Source: Nitrosopumilaceae archaeon
GTDB lineage: Archaea; Thermoproteota; Nitrososphaeria; Nitrososphaerales; Nitrosopumilaceae
Length of the DNA stretch: 43,485 nt
Assembly: GCA_005798405.1 (NCBI GenBank)
Contig: SYJQ01000006.1
Coordinates: 1 to 43,485, forward strand
Reading direction: 5' to 3'
A program made the translations under genes and the position numbers. The first letter of the stretch is position 1. Every line of letters starts with the position of its first letter. This document shows, piece after piece, positions 16,228 through 24,973 of this stretch. The notes beneath the pieces were generated by a model, which made no database searches, was not told the origin of the DNA, and saw only the letters and a program-made list of their open reading frames with translations.

Positions 16228-17244
16228 CTATGATTTTTCTTTCTTTGGAATTTTACTCAAGGCTAGTTTGACCAGTAAAAACCAAGTTATCATAATGGGG
16301 ACATAGTAGGTAGCAATTCTCCAACCAATCACTGCGTCCCATGCAACTGTTCCTTGTGGAACGGTAAAATTGAATGGATCCAAGTTATTCAAATATGCAA
16401 CAATGCCAAACTCTGCCAATCCAGAACCGCCTAGTGTAATTGGCAGATTTCCAATTGCATTTGCACCCATTACGGCCATGATCGAATCAAAAATACCAAT
16501 CATGTAACCTGTTCCCATTGCAATTATCATAAAAGATATTCCATAAAATGACCAAGATGCAAGTGAAAAGAGAAAGGAGATTGTAAAGACTTTTTTTGAT
16601 TCTGATGTTCTAAGATTTTTTCTGCTCATTATACAAACTTCTTCCATCCAAGAGTTAGTCTGCTCAATGTATTTTTCCCCTTTTTCCTTAGCAAATCGTT
16701 TCGTTAAACTAACAAATATTCTGGGAACTTGAAAAGTTCTTCTAGATGATAAAAAGAACAGAACCATCCATAGAGAAGTTATAGTGATGCTGATTCCTAA
16801 AATTATTGTTCCTACAACATATGCTCCGTTCATCAATGCAAAAATGCCAGCTATAATTGATAACAAGCCTCCCGCAAAAACCTCAGTAACTATGTCCATT
16901 ATTGCAATCCATGTAGATTTTGAAGGTGCAACTCCTTTTTTATGTAAATAGTAAATTACAACAAATTCTGCACCTACAAACATAGGAGTAGTAAATTTGA
17001 TAAATTCGCTACCAATTCTAACACCACATAACTTCCAAAAAGAATCAAATTTTCCAAGATATTTGTGTGCAATGTATGCAAATTTTATTCCTTGAAGACC
17101 AAGTTTTATCAGCATGGCAATTACAGCTGCTACAAATGGAACAAGTCCTATTGCTAAAACATCTTCAAATTTTATATCAAATTGAATTGCAATAATAAAA
17201 ATAGGAATAAGAGTTGCCGGAATAGCAATAATTCTCCAATTCAT
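16228..17244 (-). CDS. Flippase-like membrane protein (UPF0104/LPG synthase TM family)
   Basis: The 338-residue protein is almost wholly membrane-embedded with about eight hydrophobic segments. It shows the lysylphosphatidylglycerol-synthase transmembrane (UPF0104) signatures: a SEFIKFTTPMFVGAEFVVIYYLHKKG segment (about 83-109), a central basic loop, and GANAIGNLPITLGGSGLAEFGIVAYL (about 263-288), where the family has its conserved P-x-x-x-G-G-x-G-x-x-E motif. Members are thought to move or modify polyprenyl-linked or lipid substrates. Co-direction with an SDR suggests lipid or glycan work, but that is inference. Confidence 0.82.
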   Translation of the reverse strand: MNWRIIAIPATLIPIFIIAIQFDIKFEDVLAIGLVPFVAAVIAMLIKLGLQGIKFAYIAHKYLGKFDSFWKLCGVRIGSEFIKFTTPMFVGAEFVVIYYLHKKGVAPSKSTWIAIMDIVTEVFAGGLLSIIAGIFALMNGAYVVGTIILGISITITSLWMVLFFLSSRRTFQVPRIFVSLTKRFAKEKGEKYIEQTNSWMEEVCIMSRKNLRTSESKKVFTISFLFSLASWSFYGISFMIIAMGTGYMIGIFDSIMAVMGANAIGNLPITLGGSGLAEFGIVAYLNNLDPFNFTVPQGTVAWDAVIGWRIATYYVPIMITWFLLVKLALSKIPKKEKS

Positions 17245-17344
17245 CGATAATTTTTTTTATGGATTCAAATATGAAAGTTGATTAATTTTGATAACAATAC
17301 AGAATGCCTGTATATAGGCACAAATTTTGAAAAACTTGAAGAAA

Positions 17345-17563
17345 TTAGCTGTTCAGTTGGTTGTTTTTTTGAATTTCTTGTTTAACATCAGCAAATAATG
17401 AATCTAAAAGGTCATAATTTGAAAAGTTTTTTTCTTCTAATAATTTGACGACTAGTTCTTTTAGATGTGTCTCTTTTTCATCAATAGAGTTCTGAATCAC
17501 AAATTTTATGCAATGATATGAGATATAGATCAGTCGGAATTTTATTTGATTATTGATTGCCAT
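17345..17563 (-). CDS. Small hypothetical protein
   Basis: A 72-residue open frame with an ATG start, placed between the flippase-like gene and the divergent GPN GTPase gene. The N-terminal half is mixed hydrophobic (IKFRLIYISYHCIKFVIQ), and the C-terminal half is charged and helical (ETHLKELVVKLLEEKNF, SLFADVKQEIQKNNQ). I see no family motif. The spacer would otherwise be nearly 400 bases, long for this genome, which mildly supports a real gene. It could be a small DNA- or partner-binding helical protein. Confidence 0.5.
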   Translation of the reverse strand: MAINNQIKFRLIYISYHCIKFVIQNSIDEKETHLKELVVKLLEEKNFSNYDLLDSLFADVKQEIQKNNQLNS

Positions 17564-17639
17564 TGTGGCATATTTTGAAGAATTAATGTCAAAAGTGCCT
17601 AGTTTGAAATATAAGCCAAGAAAGAAAATTTAGATAGAA

Positions 17640-18398
17640 TTGAAATCAATTTTTGTGACAGGAACGGCAGGGGCAGGAAAATCTCTGTTAACATCTAAAC
17701 TATACGAGTATTATACAAAAAATAGTGTATTTGCAGCTGTATTGAATTTGGATCCTGGTGTTAGAAATTTACCCTATACATGTGATATTGATGTTAGAGA
17801 TTATGTAGATGTAATAGATATAATGGAAAAATATGATCTGGGTCCAAATGGTGCAGTGGTAATGGCAAATGATCTTATTGCATCTAAGATTGATGAAATT
17901 CAAGAACAGATTGGCAAAGTGAATCCAGATTATTTGATTGTGGATACGCCTGGTCAAATTGAATTGTTTGCATATCGTTCTAGCGGTCGCTTTGTTGTAG
18001 AAAATATTTCATCTGAGGAAAAAACAAACATATTTCTTTTTGATGGTGCGTTAATTACTACTCCAGTAAATTTTGTCTCAATTGCCCTTCTTGCAACATC
18101 AATAAGATTACGCTTGAATTTATCAACAATTAACGTAGTTACCAAAACAGATTTGATAGGCTCTAAACTAAAAGATATTGTAGAATGGTCTAGTAATCTG
18201 AAATTATTAGAAAATGCCATTGCCAAAGAAGCAGATGGTGAGACATATAGCTTAACTACAAATATTTTACGAGGTTTGAATCTAGGCGGTTTTGCCCAAG
18301 GATTAATCCCGGTTTCTAATGTTACAGGAGAAGGATTAGTAAATTTGGAAGCAGCACTAAGCAGAATTCTTAATTTGGGTGAAGAGGTAGAAGATTAG
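17640..18398 (+). CDS. GPN-loop GTPase (Gpn/XAB1 family)
   Basis: A 252-residue GTPase with P-loop GTAGAGKSLLT at 7-17, NLDPGVRNLPYTCDIDVRDYV, the diagnostic GPN triad in DLGPNGAVVMAN (about 67-78), DTPGQIELFAYR (G3) and VVTKTDLIGSK (G4). Eukaryotic relatives help assemble and import RNA polymerase II; the archaeal role is not settled. The start is TTG. The stop is immediately followed by the TTG of thrB at 18399, so the two are coupled with no gap. Confidence 0.92.
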   Translation: MKSIFVTGTAGAGKSLLTSKLYEYYTKNSVFAAVLNLDPGVRNLPYTCDIDVRDYVDVIDIMEKYDLGPNGAVVMANDLIASKIDEIQEQIGKVNPDYLIVDTPGQIELFAYRSSGRFVVENISSEEKTNIFLFDGALITTPVNFVSIALLATSIRLRLNLSTINVVTKTDLIGSKLKDIVEWSSNLKLLENAIAKEADGETYSLTTNILRGLNLGGFAQGLIPVSNVTGEGLVNLEAALSRILNLGEEVED

Positions 18399-19319
18399 TT
18401 GGTATCAAAGATTACTGTAAGGGCACCATCTTCTACTGCAAATTTGGGTCCAGGATTTGACGTATTTGGATTAGCAGTTGATGCTTTTTTTGATGAAATT
18501 ACTTTAACAAAAAAGAAAAGCGGAATAAGTATAGTTACTGAAGATAATATTCCAACAGATCCGGATAACAATACGGCGGGATTAGTTGTTAAAAATATGA
18601 TAAAGAAGTTCAAAATTAAAAACGGTATAGAAATTAAAATAAAAAAAGGTGTTCCTGCAGGATTTGGAATGGGAAGCAGTGCAGCTTCTGCGGCAGCGAC
18701 TGTAATTGCATTTGATAAAATGTATGGATTGAAATTAGATGAAAAAACACTTGTAGAGTTTGCAGGATCTGGAGAAAAAGCCAGTGCAGGTTCTGTTCAT
18801 TATGATAACGTAGCAGCATCAGTATTGGGCGGATTTGTAATAGTAAGGACTAATCCCCTAAATGTGATCAAGATTGAACCTCCAATGAATCTAAGAATGT
18901 GCATTGCAGTTCCAAAGATTGATGTTCCAAAAAAGAAAACTAAGGTCTCACGAGGTGTGTTGCCTAAAAAGGTCAGCTTAATTGACAGTGTTGCAAACTT
19001 GTCAAATGCTGCAGCGATTGTTGCAGGATTTGTAAAAAAAGATCCAAAATTAATAGGTGATTCGATAAAGGATGTGATTGTAGAGCCTGCAAGACAACAT
19101 ATGATACCAGGATTTGTAAAGGTTAAAGAAAATGCTCTCAAAGCAGGTGCACTGGGTGTAACAATTAGTGGTGCAGGTCCTTCAGTAATTGCATTTTCAA
19201 ATAGTTCAGCAGATTTAAAGAAAATAAGTTTAGCAATGTCTAGAGGATTTGCATCAGCAAATACCAAATGTCAAACTATAATTTGTAAACCAAGCAAGGG
19301 TGCAATAGTAATAAAATAA
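18399..19319 (+). CDS. thrB: Homoserine kinase
   Basis: A 306-residue GHMP kinase with the N-terminal APSSTANLGPGFDVFGLAVD (about 7-26), the ATP loop PAGFGMGSSAASAAA near 87-101, and the late GVTISGAGPSVIAFS near 248-262. The N-terminal substrate motif is that of homoserine kinase, which phosphorylates homoserine for threonine synthesis, rather than mevalonate kinase. No other threonine gene is adjacent. It starts with TTG directly after the GPN GTPase stop and is followed after 16 bases by queC, giving a three-gene run. Confidence 0.92.
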   Translation: MVSKITVRAPSSTANLGPGFDVFGLAVDAFFDEITLTKKKSGISIVTEDNIPTDPDNNTAGLVVKNMIKKFKIKNGIEIKIKKGVPAGFGMGSSAASAAATVIAFDKMYGLKLDEKTLVEFAGSGEKASAGSVHYDNVAASVLGGFVIVRTNPLNVIKIEPPMNLRMCIAVPKIDVPKKKTKVSRGVLPKKVSLIDSVANLSNAAAIVAGFVKKDPKLIGDSIKDVIVEPARQHMIPGFVKVKENALKAGALGVTISGAGPSVIAFSNSSADLKKISLAMSRGFASANTKCQTIICKPSKGAIVIK

Positions 19320-19335
19320 TCTGGAAAGATAATTT

Positions 19336-20010
19336 ATGAAAAAAGCAGTCATTTTGTTTAGTGGTGGAGTAGATTCTATTTGTGTAGCTAGTTATTTGAA
19401 ATCAAAATATGATCTTTATGGAATTTCATTTTCATATGGTCAAAAAGCTGATAGAGAAGTCATTACAGCAAAAACTTTTGCAAAGAAGCTTGGACTAAAA
19501 CAGCATAAAATTATCGATATTGGTTTTATGAAAAAATTGTATGGAGATTCTAATGTTTTAACCAGTTCAAAGGGGGAAATTCCAAGTGAGTTTGATTACT
19601 CGATTGTTGTTCCAATTAGAAATGCAGTGTTTCTATCAGTTGCTTCAGCATGGGCGTTTACTCTTAATGCATCGTTGGTAGCATATGGCGCTCACACAGG
19701 AGATAAACACTATCCTGATTGCAGGCCAGTATTTGCAAAAAAGTTGGAATCGGCTTTCAATCAAGGTGAGATTGATGGAATAGATTCAGGATTACGAAAA
19801 AATATCAAAATATGGTCACCGTACCGTGAGGGTCTTTCAAAAAGTGACTTGTTAAAAATTGGTTTTAAGACTCTGGGTGATTCTATTTTTAAAACATGGA
19901 GTTGTTATTCCAGTAAAAAAGATCATTGTGGTAATTGTGAGTCTTGTAATAATAGAAAACTAGCTTTTCAAAAAGCTGGCATTACAGACAAAACAACATA
20001 TCTAAAATAA
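19336..20010 (+). CDS. queC: 7-cyano-7-deazaguanine (preQ0) synthase
   Basis: A 224-residue PP-loop enzyme with LFSGGVDSICVASYL at 7-21, SFSYGQKADREV near 34-45, VVPIRNAVFLSVA near 91-103, the catalytic-pocket segment AYGAHTGDKHYPDCRPVF, and four zinc-binding Cys in CYSSKKDHCGNCESC near the end. It converts 7-carboxy-7-deazaguanine to preQ0, which archaeal tRNA-guanine transglycosylase inserts on the way to archaeosine. folE and queE are within 1.7 kb on the other strand; queD is not in the window. Confidence 0.95.
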   Translation: MKKAVILFSGGVDSICVASYLKSKYDLYGISFSYGQKADREVITAKTFAKKLGLKQHKIIDIGFMKKLYGDSNVLTSSKGEIPSEFDYSIVVPIRNAVFLSVASAWAFTLNASLVAYGAHTGDKHYPDCRPVFAKKLESAFNQGEIDGIDSGLRKNIKIWSPYREGLSKSDLLKIGFKTLGDSIFKTWSCYSSKKDHCGNCESCNNRKLAFQKAGITDKTTYLK

Positions 20011-20013
20011 TCT

Positions 20014-20265
20014 CTAGTATTTGTTGTCAAGAATCTTCTTTTTGAAAACAAAATTTCTAATTACAATATACCAAATAAAGAATATTCCACCAACAATTCC
20101 CATAAACACATAATTTTGGATTTCTGGAGTTAGTCCTACTATAGAATTAGTAATTTCTCTTGAAACTAACATTGAAATTGCAATAACAATTCCAAATTCA
20201 ATTGCATACCATGTCCAATTAGGCCACGATTCTTTTGGAATGTGGACGTTAGGATTAGCTCCCAT
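20014..20265 (-). CDS. Small two-helix membrane protein, unknown function
   Basis: An 83-residue protein with a soluble start rich in Pro and Trp (NPNVHIPKESWPNWTWY), two membrane helices (about 21-38 and 53-72) and a short basic C-terminal tail (KKKILDNKY). No family motif is recognised. It is convergent with queC, 3 bases apart, and lies 43 bases downstream of folE on the same strand. Small proteins of this type are common in thaumarchaeal genomes. The hydrophobic pattern and position support a real gene. Confidence 0.65.
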   Translation of the reverse strand: MGANPNVHIPKESWPNWTWYAIEFGIVIAISMLVSREITNSIVGLTPEIQNYVFMGIVGGIFFIWYIVIRNFVFKKKILDNKY

Positions 20266-20308
20266 GGTGTTTGTCTAAAAGATTGATTATTTAATTTTTC
20301 AGGAGAAT

Positions 20309-20863
20309 CTATAGTGTATCAGAGGTACGTCGTCTAATCATAGTCATAATACTCTCTTTTTCCTCTTTATTTTCATAAATTCCTCTATATGCTGATGAGG
20401 TAAGTGTGGCATCATTTCTAACTCCCCTCATTTTCATACAGAGATGTTCTGCATCAGCTAAAACTACAACTCCCTTTACACCTTGAGCAAATAACTCATC
20501 AGCTATATTCTTGGTTAATCTTTCTTGAATTTGAAGTCTTTTAGAGTATTTTTCCACTAATCTTACTAGTTTTGAGATTCCAAAAACTCTGCCGTTAGGA
20601 GAGTATGCAATGTGGATCTTTCCAAAAAAGGGTAACATGTGGTGTTCACACATTGAATAAAACTGAATATTCCGTGCAACAACTACATCAGAATCTTCAG
20701 AAAATTGTACTGATAATTCAGAATCAGACTCGTATCCACCAAATATTTCCTGATACATGTTTGCAATTCTTTCAGGAGTGTCTTTAAGGCCTTCACGAGT
20801 TGGATCCTCGCCAATTTCTATGATTAGTTCTCTGATGAGTTTTTTTACACGCTCTTTATCCAT
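20309..20863 (-). CDS. folE: GTP cyclohydrolase I (FolE type)
   Basis: The 184-residue enzyme covers the GCYH-IA family: EDPTREGLKDTPERIANMY near 19-37, zinc and catalytic motif YSMCEHHMLPFFGKIHIAY near 69-87, GRVFGISKLVRLVE, and AEHLCMKMRGV near 139-149 with the second zinc Cys. It opens GTP to dihydroneopterin triphosphate. Many archaea use the unrelated MptA instead, so a bacterial/eukaryal-type FolE is a lineage marker. Neighbouring queC and queE suggest it feeds 7-deazaguanine synthesis; pterin cofactors are also possible. Confidence 0.95.
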   Translation of the reverse strand: MDKERVKKLIRELIIEIGEDPTREGLKDTPERIANMYQEIFGGYESDSELSVQFSEDSDVVVARNIQFYSMCEHHMLPFFGKIHIAYSPNGRVFGISKLVRLVEKYSKRLQIQERLTKNIADELFAQGVKGVVVLADAEHLCMKMRGVRNDATLTSSAYRGIYENKEEKESIMTMIRRRTSDTL

Positions 20864-20927
20864 TTGATGTTTTCACAGATTTTTTCTAGTATTTGAACCT
20901 AGTCTGGTTTTTAGGCTGGTGGTAAAA

Positions 20928-21641
20928 TTATGGAGCTCCAATAAATTTGTGAAGTTGAGGTACAACTTTAACATCAATGTAATATGGGTAAACTATGTCA
21001 TACAAATTTAATAGCAGATCTAAAGAAGGTTCTGCTATACCGTATGTTGGTTGTATAATGAATCCATTAATGTCTTGTTTTGAAATAATATGAAATATTT
21101 TATCAACTAAATCTTTAAAATCTTCTAACTTGGTTTTGGAGCTTACAACAATTTTGATATATGTAGTTTTTTTAGATGCAACAGATAATGTAAGACATTT
21201 CATTGCATTATCAATTAATCTTTCATAGTGTTTAGAATCTACAAAATCAGAATCTTTTGTTTTAAATTCTATTTTAACAATATCGATATATGGTAATACA
21301 TGATTAAATCTGTCAGAATCAAAGCATGACGATTCTAGATAAGTTGGAATTTTTTTAGATTGTATGTGTTTTGCAAGTTCAGCTACTGCATCATGTTGAA
21401 TTAAGGGATCTCCACCTGTAAAATTTACTTTATATGTTTGATTTTTAAGATTGGAGTCTATTAGTTTACACGCTTCCTCAATTGTGTATTCTTTTCCAGA
21501 ATCAAGTGGAAGTGATTCTTTAGTATCACAATAAAAACAAGTGAATGGACAACCAGCTAATCTAACAAAAAGTGTTTTTGTACCATAAAGAATTCCTTCT
21601 CCTTCAACTGATGTAAATATCTCAAATAATCTAACTTTCAA
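20928..21641 (-). CDS. queE: 7-carboxy-7-deazaguanine synthase (radical SAM)
   Basis: A 237-residue radical SAM protein. The cluster motif is CxxxCxxC at residues 31, 35 and 38 (CPFTCFYC), preceded by IFTSVEGEGILYGTKTLFVRLAG, the QueE opening. NFTGGDPLIQ is the GGE-like SAM motif, with Asp in place of the usual Glu. It converts 6-carboxytetrahydropterin to 7-carboxy-7-deazaguanine. It lies upstream of folE on the same strand with a 64-base gap and functions with queC. Confidence 0.92.
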   Translation of the reverse strand: MKVRLFEIFTSVEGEGILYGTKTLFVRLAGCPFTCFYCDTKESLPLDSGKEYTIEEACKLIDSNLKNQTYKVNFTGGDPLIQHDAVAELAKHIQSKKIPTYLESSCFDSDRFNHVLPYIDIVKIEFKTKDSDFVDSKHYERLIDNAMKCLTLSVASKKTTYIKIVVSSKTKLEDFKDLVDKIFHIISKQDINGFIIQPTYGIAEPSLDLLLNLYDIVYPYYIDVKVVPQLHKFIGAP

Positions 21642-21685
21642 GTAATTGTGGTAATTTTTTTCATTATTTATTCAATGAGTTTTGA

Positions 21686-21886
21686 TCAGTGCATTACTGG
21701 TTCTTTTGTGTAGAATAAACCAGAAATAAAGAAAACCACTCCTAAAATTCCAATTAGACTTCCTACAAATTCTACTGTGTTTTGCATTTCACCTTGTAAT
21801 GGAGCCAATAACCATGCTATCAAAGCTCCAACTATAATCATTGGAACTCCTACGCCAACAGTAATTGCCTTAGAAGCCATGCTCAA
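21686..21886 (-). CDS. Small two-helix membrane protein
   Basis: A 66-residue protein with two clear membrane helices (about 9-31, ITVGVGVPMIIVGALIAWLLA, and 41-58, FVGSLIGILGVVFFISGLFY) joined by a short polar loop containing QGEMQNTV, and a His-ending C-terminus. No family is known to me. It lies between the secreted helical protein and queE on the same strand (gaps of 40 and 44 bases). A similar short two-helix protein occurs at 29094-29303. Function cannot be assigned. Confidence 0.65.
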   Translation of the reverse strand: MSMASKAITVGVGVPMIIVGALIAWLLAPLQGEMQNTVEFVGSLIGILGVVFFISGLFYTKEPVMH

Positions 21887-21926
21887 TTCTGTTTAGAAAA
21901 TGTATATGAAGTTTATGTTAAGATGA

Positions 21927-22925
21927 TTAATCTCGAAGTTGTTCTAGTAGTGATGCCAATGATCGTAGCAAATCATTTGCTGTTTCAAATTCACCTTGAG
22001 ATAAGTGGCGTTTAATGGTTTGAAGTGTTTTTTTAGCATCTTCTAGATCCGCTTGACTTAATTTATCAGAGTTAGATAATTTTAGTAATGCTTTTTCAAC
22101 TTGCATAACTCGAGATTCTAATCGATCATTTTTTGTTAATTCAAATTGTTCTTTAATAGATATGATTTGTTTGATTTGTTTGATTATCTCATGTGGATCT
22201 GTTGCTGTGGAAAGATTTTCTCTAGCAGTTTCAAGTTTTTGGATTATATCTTCAGATAGTCTCTGATTTTTTGCGTTTTCAATTAATCTATCTAGTTGTT
22301 CTAGGTATTTTTGAGCATACTCTTTAGCACGTGATTGTTCTTGTTGAGATGCATATCCTCGAATTTCGCTATTAAGATCTGTGGTAATTTGTTTAATTTT
22401 ATAAATTGTCTGTAGTGCATCTTCAAATTGCTTATCTGTTATCTGTTTTTTTGCCGTTACAAAGAGATCGTCTAGTTCAGAAAAATCAATTGATGCACTA
22501 TATTTTTTAGCAATTACCTTAAGGTTATCAACATACTCTTGCATTCTAAGAAGATCGGCAGAAGGATCTTCTATTGTAGCTCTAAGAGTAGCCATTTCTG
22601 CTTTTGGAGATTGATTGTTTGTTAATTGTTGAGATATCTCTTTGAATATTCTCATTGCGGAAAGAAAATGTTTTTTTGCCAAGTCAGTGTCATTGTTTCG
22701 AAGAGATTCTTCTAAGGCATTGATTTGTTGTGTGCCTTCTTTGAAAAGTTGTTTTGTTTTATCTGATGAGTCTTGATTTATCTGACTTTCTAGTTGTTTA
22801 TGAGCATGTTTTGCAATTTTTAGAAGAATTGATGGATCAGTTTGGGCTTGAGCTGTGTTAGTCATGCCTCCTAAAACCATACTAGATACTAAAATCAACA
22901 ATGCAAGAGAGAGTATTTTTTTCAT
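21927..22925 (-). CDS. Secreted, all-helical coiled-coil protein
   Basis: The 332-residue protein has a signal peptide (KKILSLALLILVSSMVLGG, cleavage near AQA-QTD at about 28) and then about 300 residues of almost continuous amphipathic helix rich in Gln, Lys, Glu and Leu, with no second membrane segment. It is thus a soluble or wall-associated extracellular rod. Its ATG overlaps the stop of the membrane winged-helix gene by 4 bases, so the two are translated together. It might be the ligand or structural partner of that receptor-like protein, which is inference only. Confidence 0.7.
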   Translation of the reverse strand: MKKILSLALLILVSSMVLGGMTNTAQAQTDPSILLKIAKHAHKQLESQINQDSSDKTKQLFKEGTQQINALEESLRNNDTDLAKKHFLSAMRIFKEISQQLTNNQSPKAEMATLRATIEDPSADLLRMQEYVDNLKVIAKKYSASIDFSELDDLFVTAKKQITDKQFEDALQTIYKIKQITTDLNSEIRGYASQQEQSRAKEYAQKYLEQLDRLIENAKNQRLSEDIIQKLETARENLSTATDPHEIIKQIKQIISIKEQFELTKNDRLESRVMQVEKALLKLSNSDKLSQADLEDAKKTLQTIKRHLSQGEFETANDLLRSLASLLEQLRD

Positions 22926-23953
22926 TTTTCTTCCTCCAAATCTTTTTTCAATTTTACTAAATTTTGTAAATCTTTTTTATCAATTTCAATAACACCTAAT
23001 CTTTCTAATCTTTTTACAGCTCTCCACATAGTAGTTCTTGGTTGAAGGAATTTCTTTCTTAATTCACTTTCAAGTGCTTTACCTCCATTATCAGAGATGA
23101 ATTTTACAATCTCTTTATCATCTTCACGCATTTCAGGTCTAAAATTGAATATAGTTTCTGTATCAATTGATTTTGTTTCAATTTGTTTTTCAGAAATATC
23201 TTCTATTTGTGTAATTGGTTCTATTGATTTTATTTGTTTTCTTTTTAGAATTAATACTGTACCTATTACTGCAGCTATAATCGAACTACCAATTACTGCA
23301 GCATTTACATAATTAAATGGTGATTCATCTGGAATTGGTTGGTTAGTAGTCGGGTTTATGGGTCCACTAAAGATATAGTTTATCTCAGTTAATCCAGTAG
23401 TAAGATCAAGTTTTGTTTGCTCATCTACTAGTTCCATATTGTTAGGTAAACCACTAATTCCAACTATGACTGAATTTTTTGGCATAAGTAATGTATAATC
23501 AGATGGAGAATCAAATGAGAATGTCCAAACTCGTCCTTCTTTTGAAATTAAATCGTGAATATCATAATCAATTATAATGCTTGATGATCCAAGTGTATCA
23601 ATTATTGCTTTGTCCCCAATTACTTCTTCAGATAACAAAAATCCAGTCTCTCCTACTGCTACAAAATTATCAATTGATTTACCAAACAAATCAAGCTCAA
23701 AATCAGGTTCTAATGGATCTACTTCTATTTGTGAAGATACATGTGTGGACCCATCAGAATAAATGATTAGTTCAAGATTTCGAGTGGAGCTGAATGAGGT
23801 CTGAAGAGGCATCACTACTAGAACAATAATTAAGCCAGCAAGTATCAAAGGTGCCTTAACCATTGTTTCGAGAATACCATCAGTCCTTACAAAAAGCATT
23901 CCATCTTCTCGAATAGACTCTTCCCTATGAACGGGTCCGATTTGTGGGATCAT
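22922..23953 (-). CDS. Membrane-anchored winged-helix regulator with extracellular domain
   Basis: A 343-residue protein with a membrane helix at about 33-50, a beta-rich extracellular part at 51-214 (starting LELIIYSDGSTHVSSQIEV), a second helix at 215-236 followed by KRK, a polar linker, and a cytoplasmic winged helix at about 276-333 (ELRKKFLQPRTTMWRAVKRLERLGVIEI). The pattern fits COG2512-type predicted membrane transcription regulators. An ATG at 23863 is an alternative start just before helix 1. It lies 3 bases after the small winged-helix gene and overlaps the secreted protein gene by 4. Confidence 0.75.
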   Translation of the reverse strand: MIPQIGPVHREESIREDGMLFVRTDGILETMVKAPLILAGLIIVLVVMPLQTSFSSTRNLELIIYSDGSTHVSSQIEVDPLEPDFELDLFGKSIDNFVAVGETGFLLSEEVIGDKAIIDTLGSSSIIIDYDIHDLISKEGRVWTFSFDSPSDYTLLMPKNSVIVGISGLPNNMELVDEQTKLDLTTGLTEINYIFSGPINPTTNQPIPDESPFNYVNAAVIGSSIIAAVIGTVLILKRKQIKSIEPITQIEDISEKQIETKSIDTETIFNFRPEMREDDKEIVKFISDNGGKALESELRKKFLQPRTTMWRAVKRLERLGVIEIDKKDLQNLVKLKKDLEEEK

Positions 23954-23956
23954 TGG

Positions 23957-24244
23957 CTAGTACCTCAAGTTCATACTTTCGACAAGTCCCTGGAATCTCT
24001 TGAATTCCTGGAAAAATTGGAGTCCCTTTTCAGTAATCAAGAAGACTCTGTTCCTGTCGTTTTTGACTGACTCGACTAAGCCTGCTTCTACCAGTTTCTC
24101 ACATTTGTCTAGTACTGCGTAGTGAGATAGGTTGGCTTTGCGAGATATTGCAGATACAATGACTCCAGTACGACCACCATCGGCAGTTACGTCTAAGATG
24201 TCACCCATTATGCCCATTTCGGACCTGTATTGTTGTTTTGACAT
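23957..24244 (-). CDS. Small winged-helix regulator (HTH_45-like)
   Basis: A 95-residue winged-helix protein: GDILDVTADGGRTGVIVSAISRKANLSHYAVLDKCEKLVEAGLVESVKN-type helices, with a recognition helix around SHYAVLDKCEKLVEAG, then the wing RNRVFLITEKGLQFFQEFKRF. This is the compact archaeal repressor-like fold of Pfam HTH_45, common in Thermoproteota and Nitrososphaerota. It is the first gene of a tight reverse-strand run and may regulate it. A TTTAAAG element at 24288-24294 is about 47 bases upstream. Target genes are unknown. Confidence 0.8.
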   Translation of the reverse strand: MSKQQYRSEMGIMGDILDVTADGGRTGVIVSAISRKANLSHYAVLDKCEKLVEAGLVESVKNDRNRVFLITEKGLQFFQEFKRFQGLVESMNLRY

Positions 24245-24973
24245 GTGCTAGTATAGTATCAATTGGTTAATGAGGGACATTTTGAAACTTTAAAGCGGAA
24301 CACATAGCGGAACGGGTATTTCATCTCTCAAAATTGATAATTTTGGTCAAAATTGCTGTGGTGGTAAAAAAATCTCCAGTTTTCATATGCCTGAAATTTT
24401 TACGTATAAATCAATTTTTTTTAAAAATTCAAGAATAAATTATTTCTCTAGTATTTTTTGATGATTTTGATGATTTTTGATCTGTTTTGTCTATTTTTAA
24501 TATATAAGGAACAGAGAATGAAACATTATCTGAGTATATTCAACCTAAATGTTGATGTAAAAATAGTACTTTTTGAAGATAATTTTCAGATATGAAAATT
24601 ATTGGTATATCTTAAACTGATACTATAGGTATTCAATATGTCCTCAATTCTTACAACATTCCAAAATCTCCTAGAATAAGGTAGATTAAAGATAAAAAGA
24701 GATAGGCAAGAATCATATTTTTTAGAAATATGACAAAAGTATGATAGTTGTGTGTCATTTTAGTCGTCTAAAAAGTCCTAGTGATATTATAATAAACGGA
24801 TCTAGATTGGATACATAGTAAACATATAAAAAAATTTTATAATTTAAATTTGTAAATTAAATTTTGGGTGTAATAGCCATACTTTTTCTTTTCAATGATC
24901 AAAAAATCAGTCACTAGGTCAGCTTTGAGATTCATAATAACTTTTTATTCCCATTTTGAAAAGAGAACATAAA
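24245..24973. other. AT-rich 0.7-kb spacer without a supported gene
   Basis: This is the longest gene-free stretch in the window. It separates the winged-helix gene from the coiled-coil gene. I see only very short open frames (for example a 25-codon one at 24518), a strong TATA-like run at 24494-24507 (TTTTTAATATATAAG), and a repeated GCGGAAC near 24294 and 24307. No stable GC-rich fold was found. It could hold an AT-rich small RNA, a long regulatory region, or decayed sequence. Confidence 0.5.
24942..24949 (+). promoter_or_regulatory. TATA-like box deciding the start at 24974
   Basis: The run TTTTTATT lies about 29 bases before the ATG at 24974. The spacing suits a leaderless message beginning at that ATG and argues against the in-frame TTG at 24956, which would lie only about 10 bases after the box. 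Confidence 0.45.

Noticed and set aside
17769-17957. Reverse-strand open frames inside the GPN GTPase gene
   Set aside because: They are antisense frames of a well-supported coding gene with low-complexity composition.
24518-24595. 25-codon frame in the AT-rich spacer after a TATA-like run
   Set aside because: Too short, no Shine-Dalgarno, the box is too close to the ATG for a leaderless start, and no recognisable motif.
24550-24632. Possible C/D-box small RNA near GTTGATGT and CTGATAC
   Set aside because: Box C is imperfect and internal C'/D' boxes and a terminal stem are not evident.
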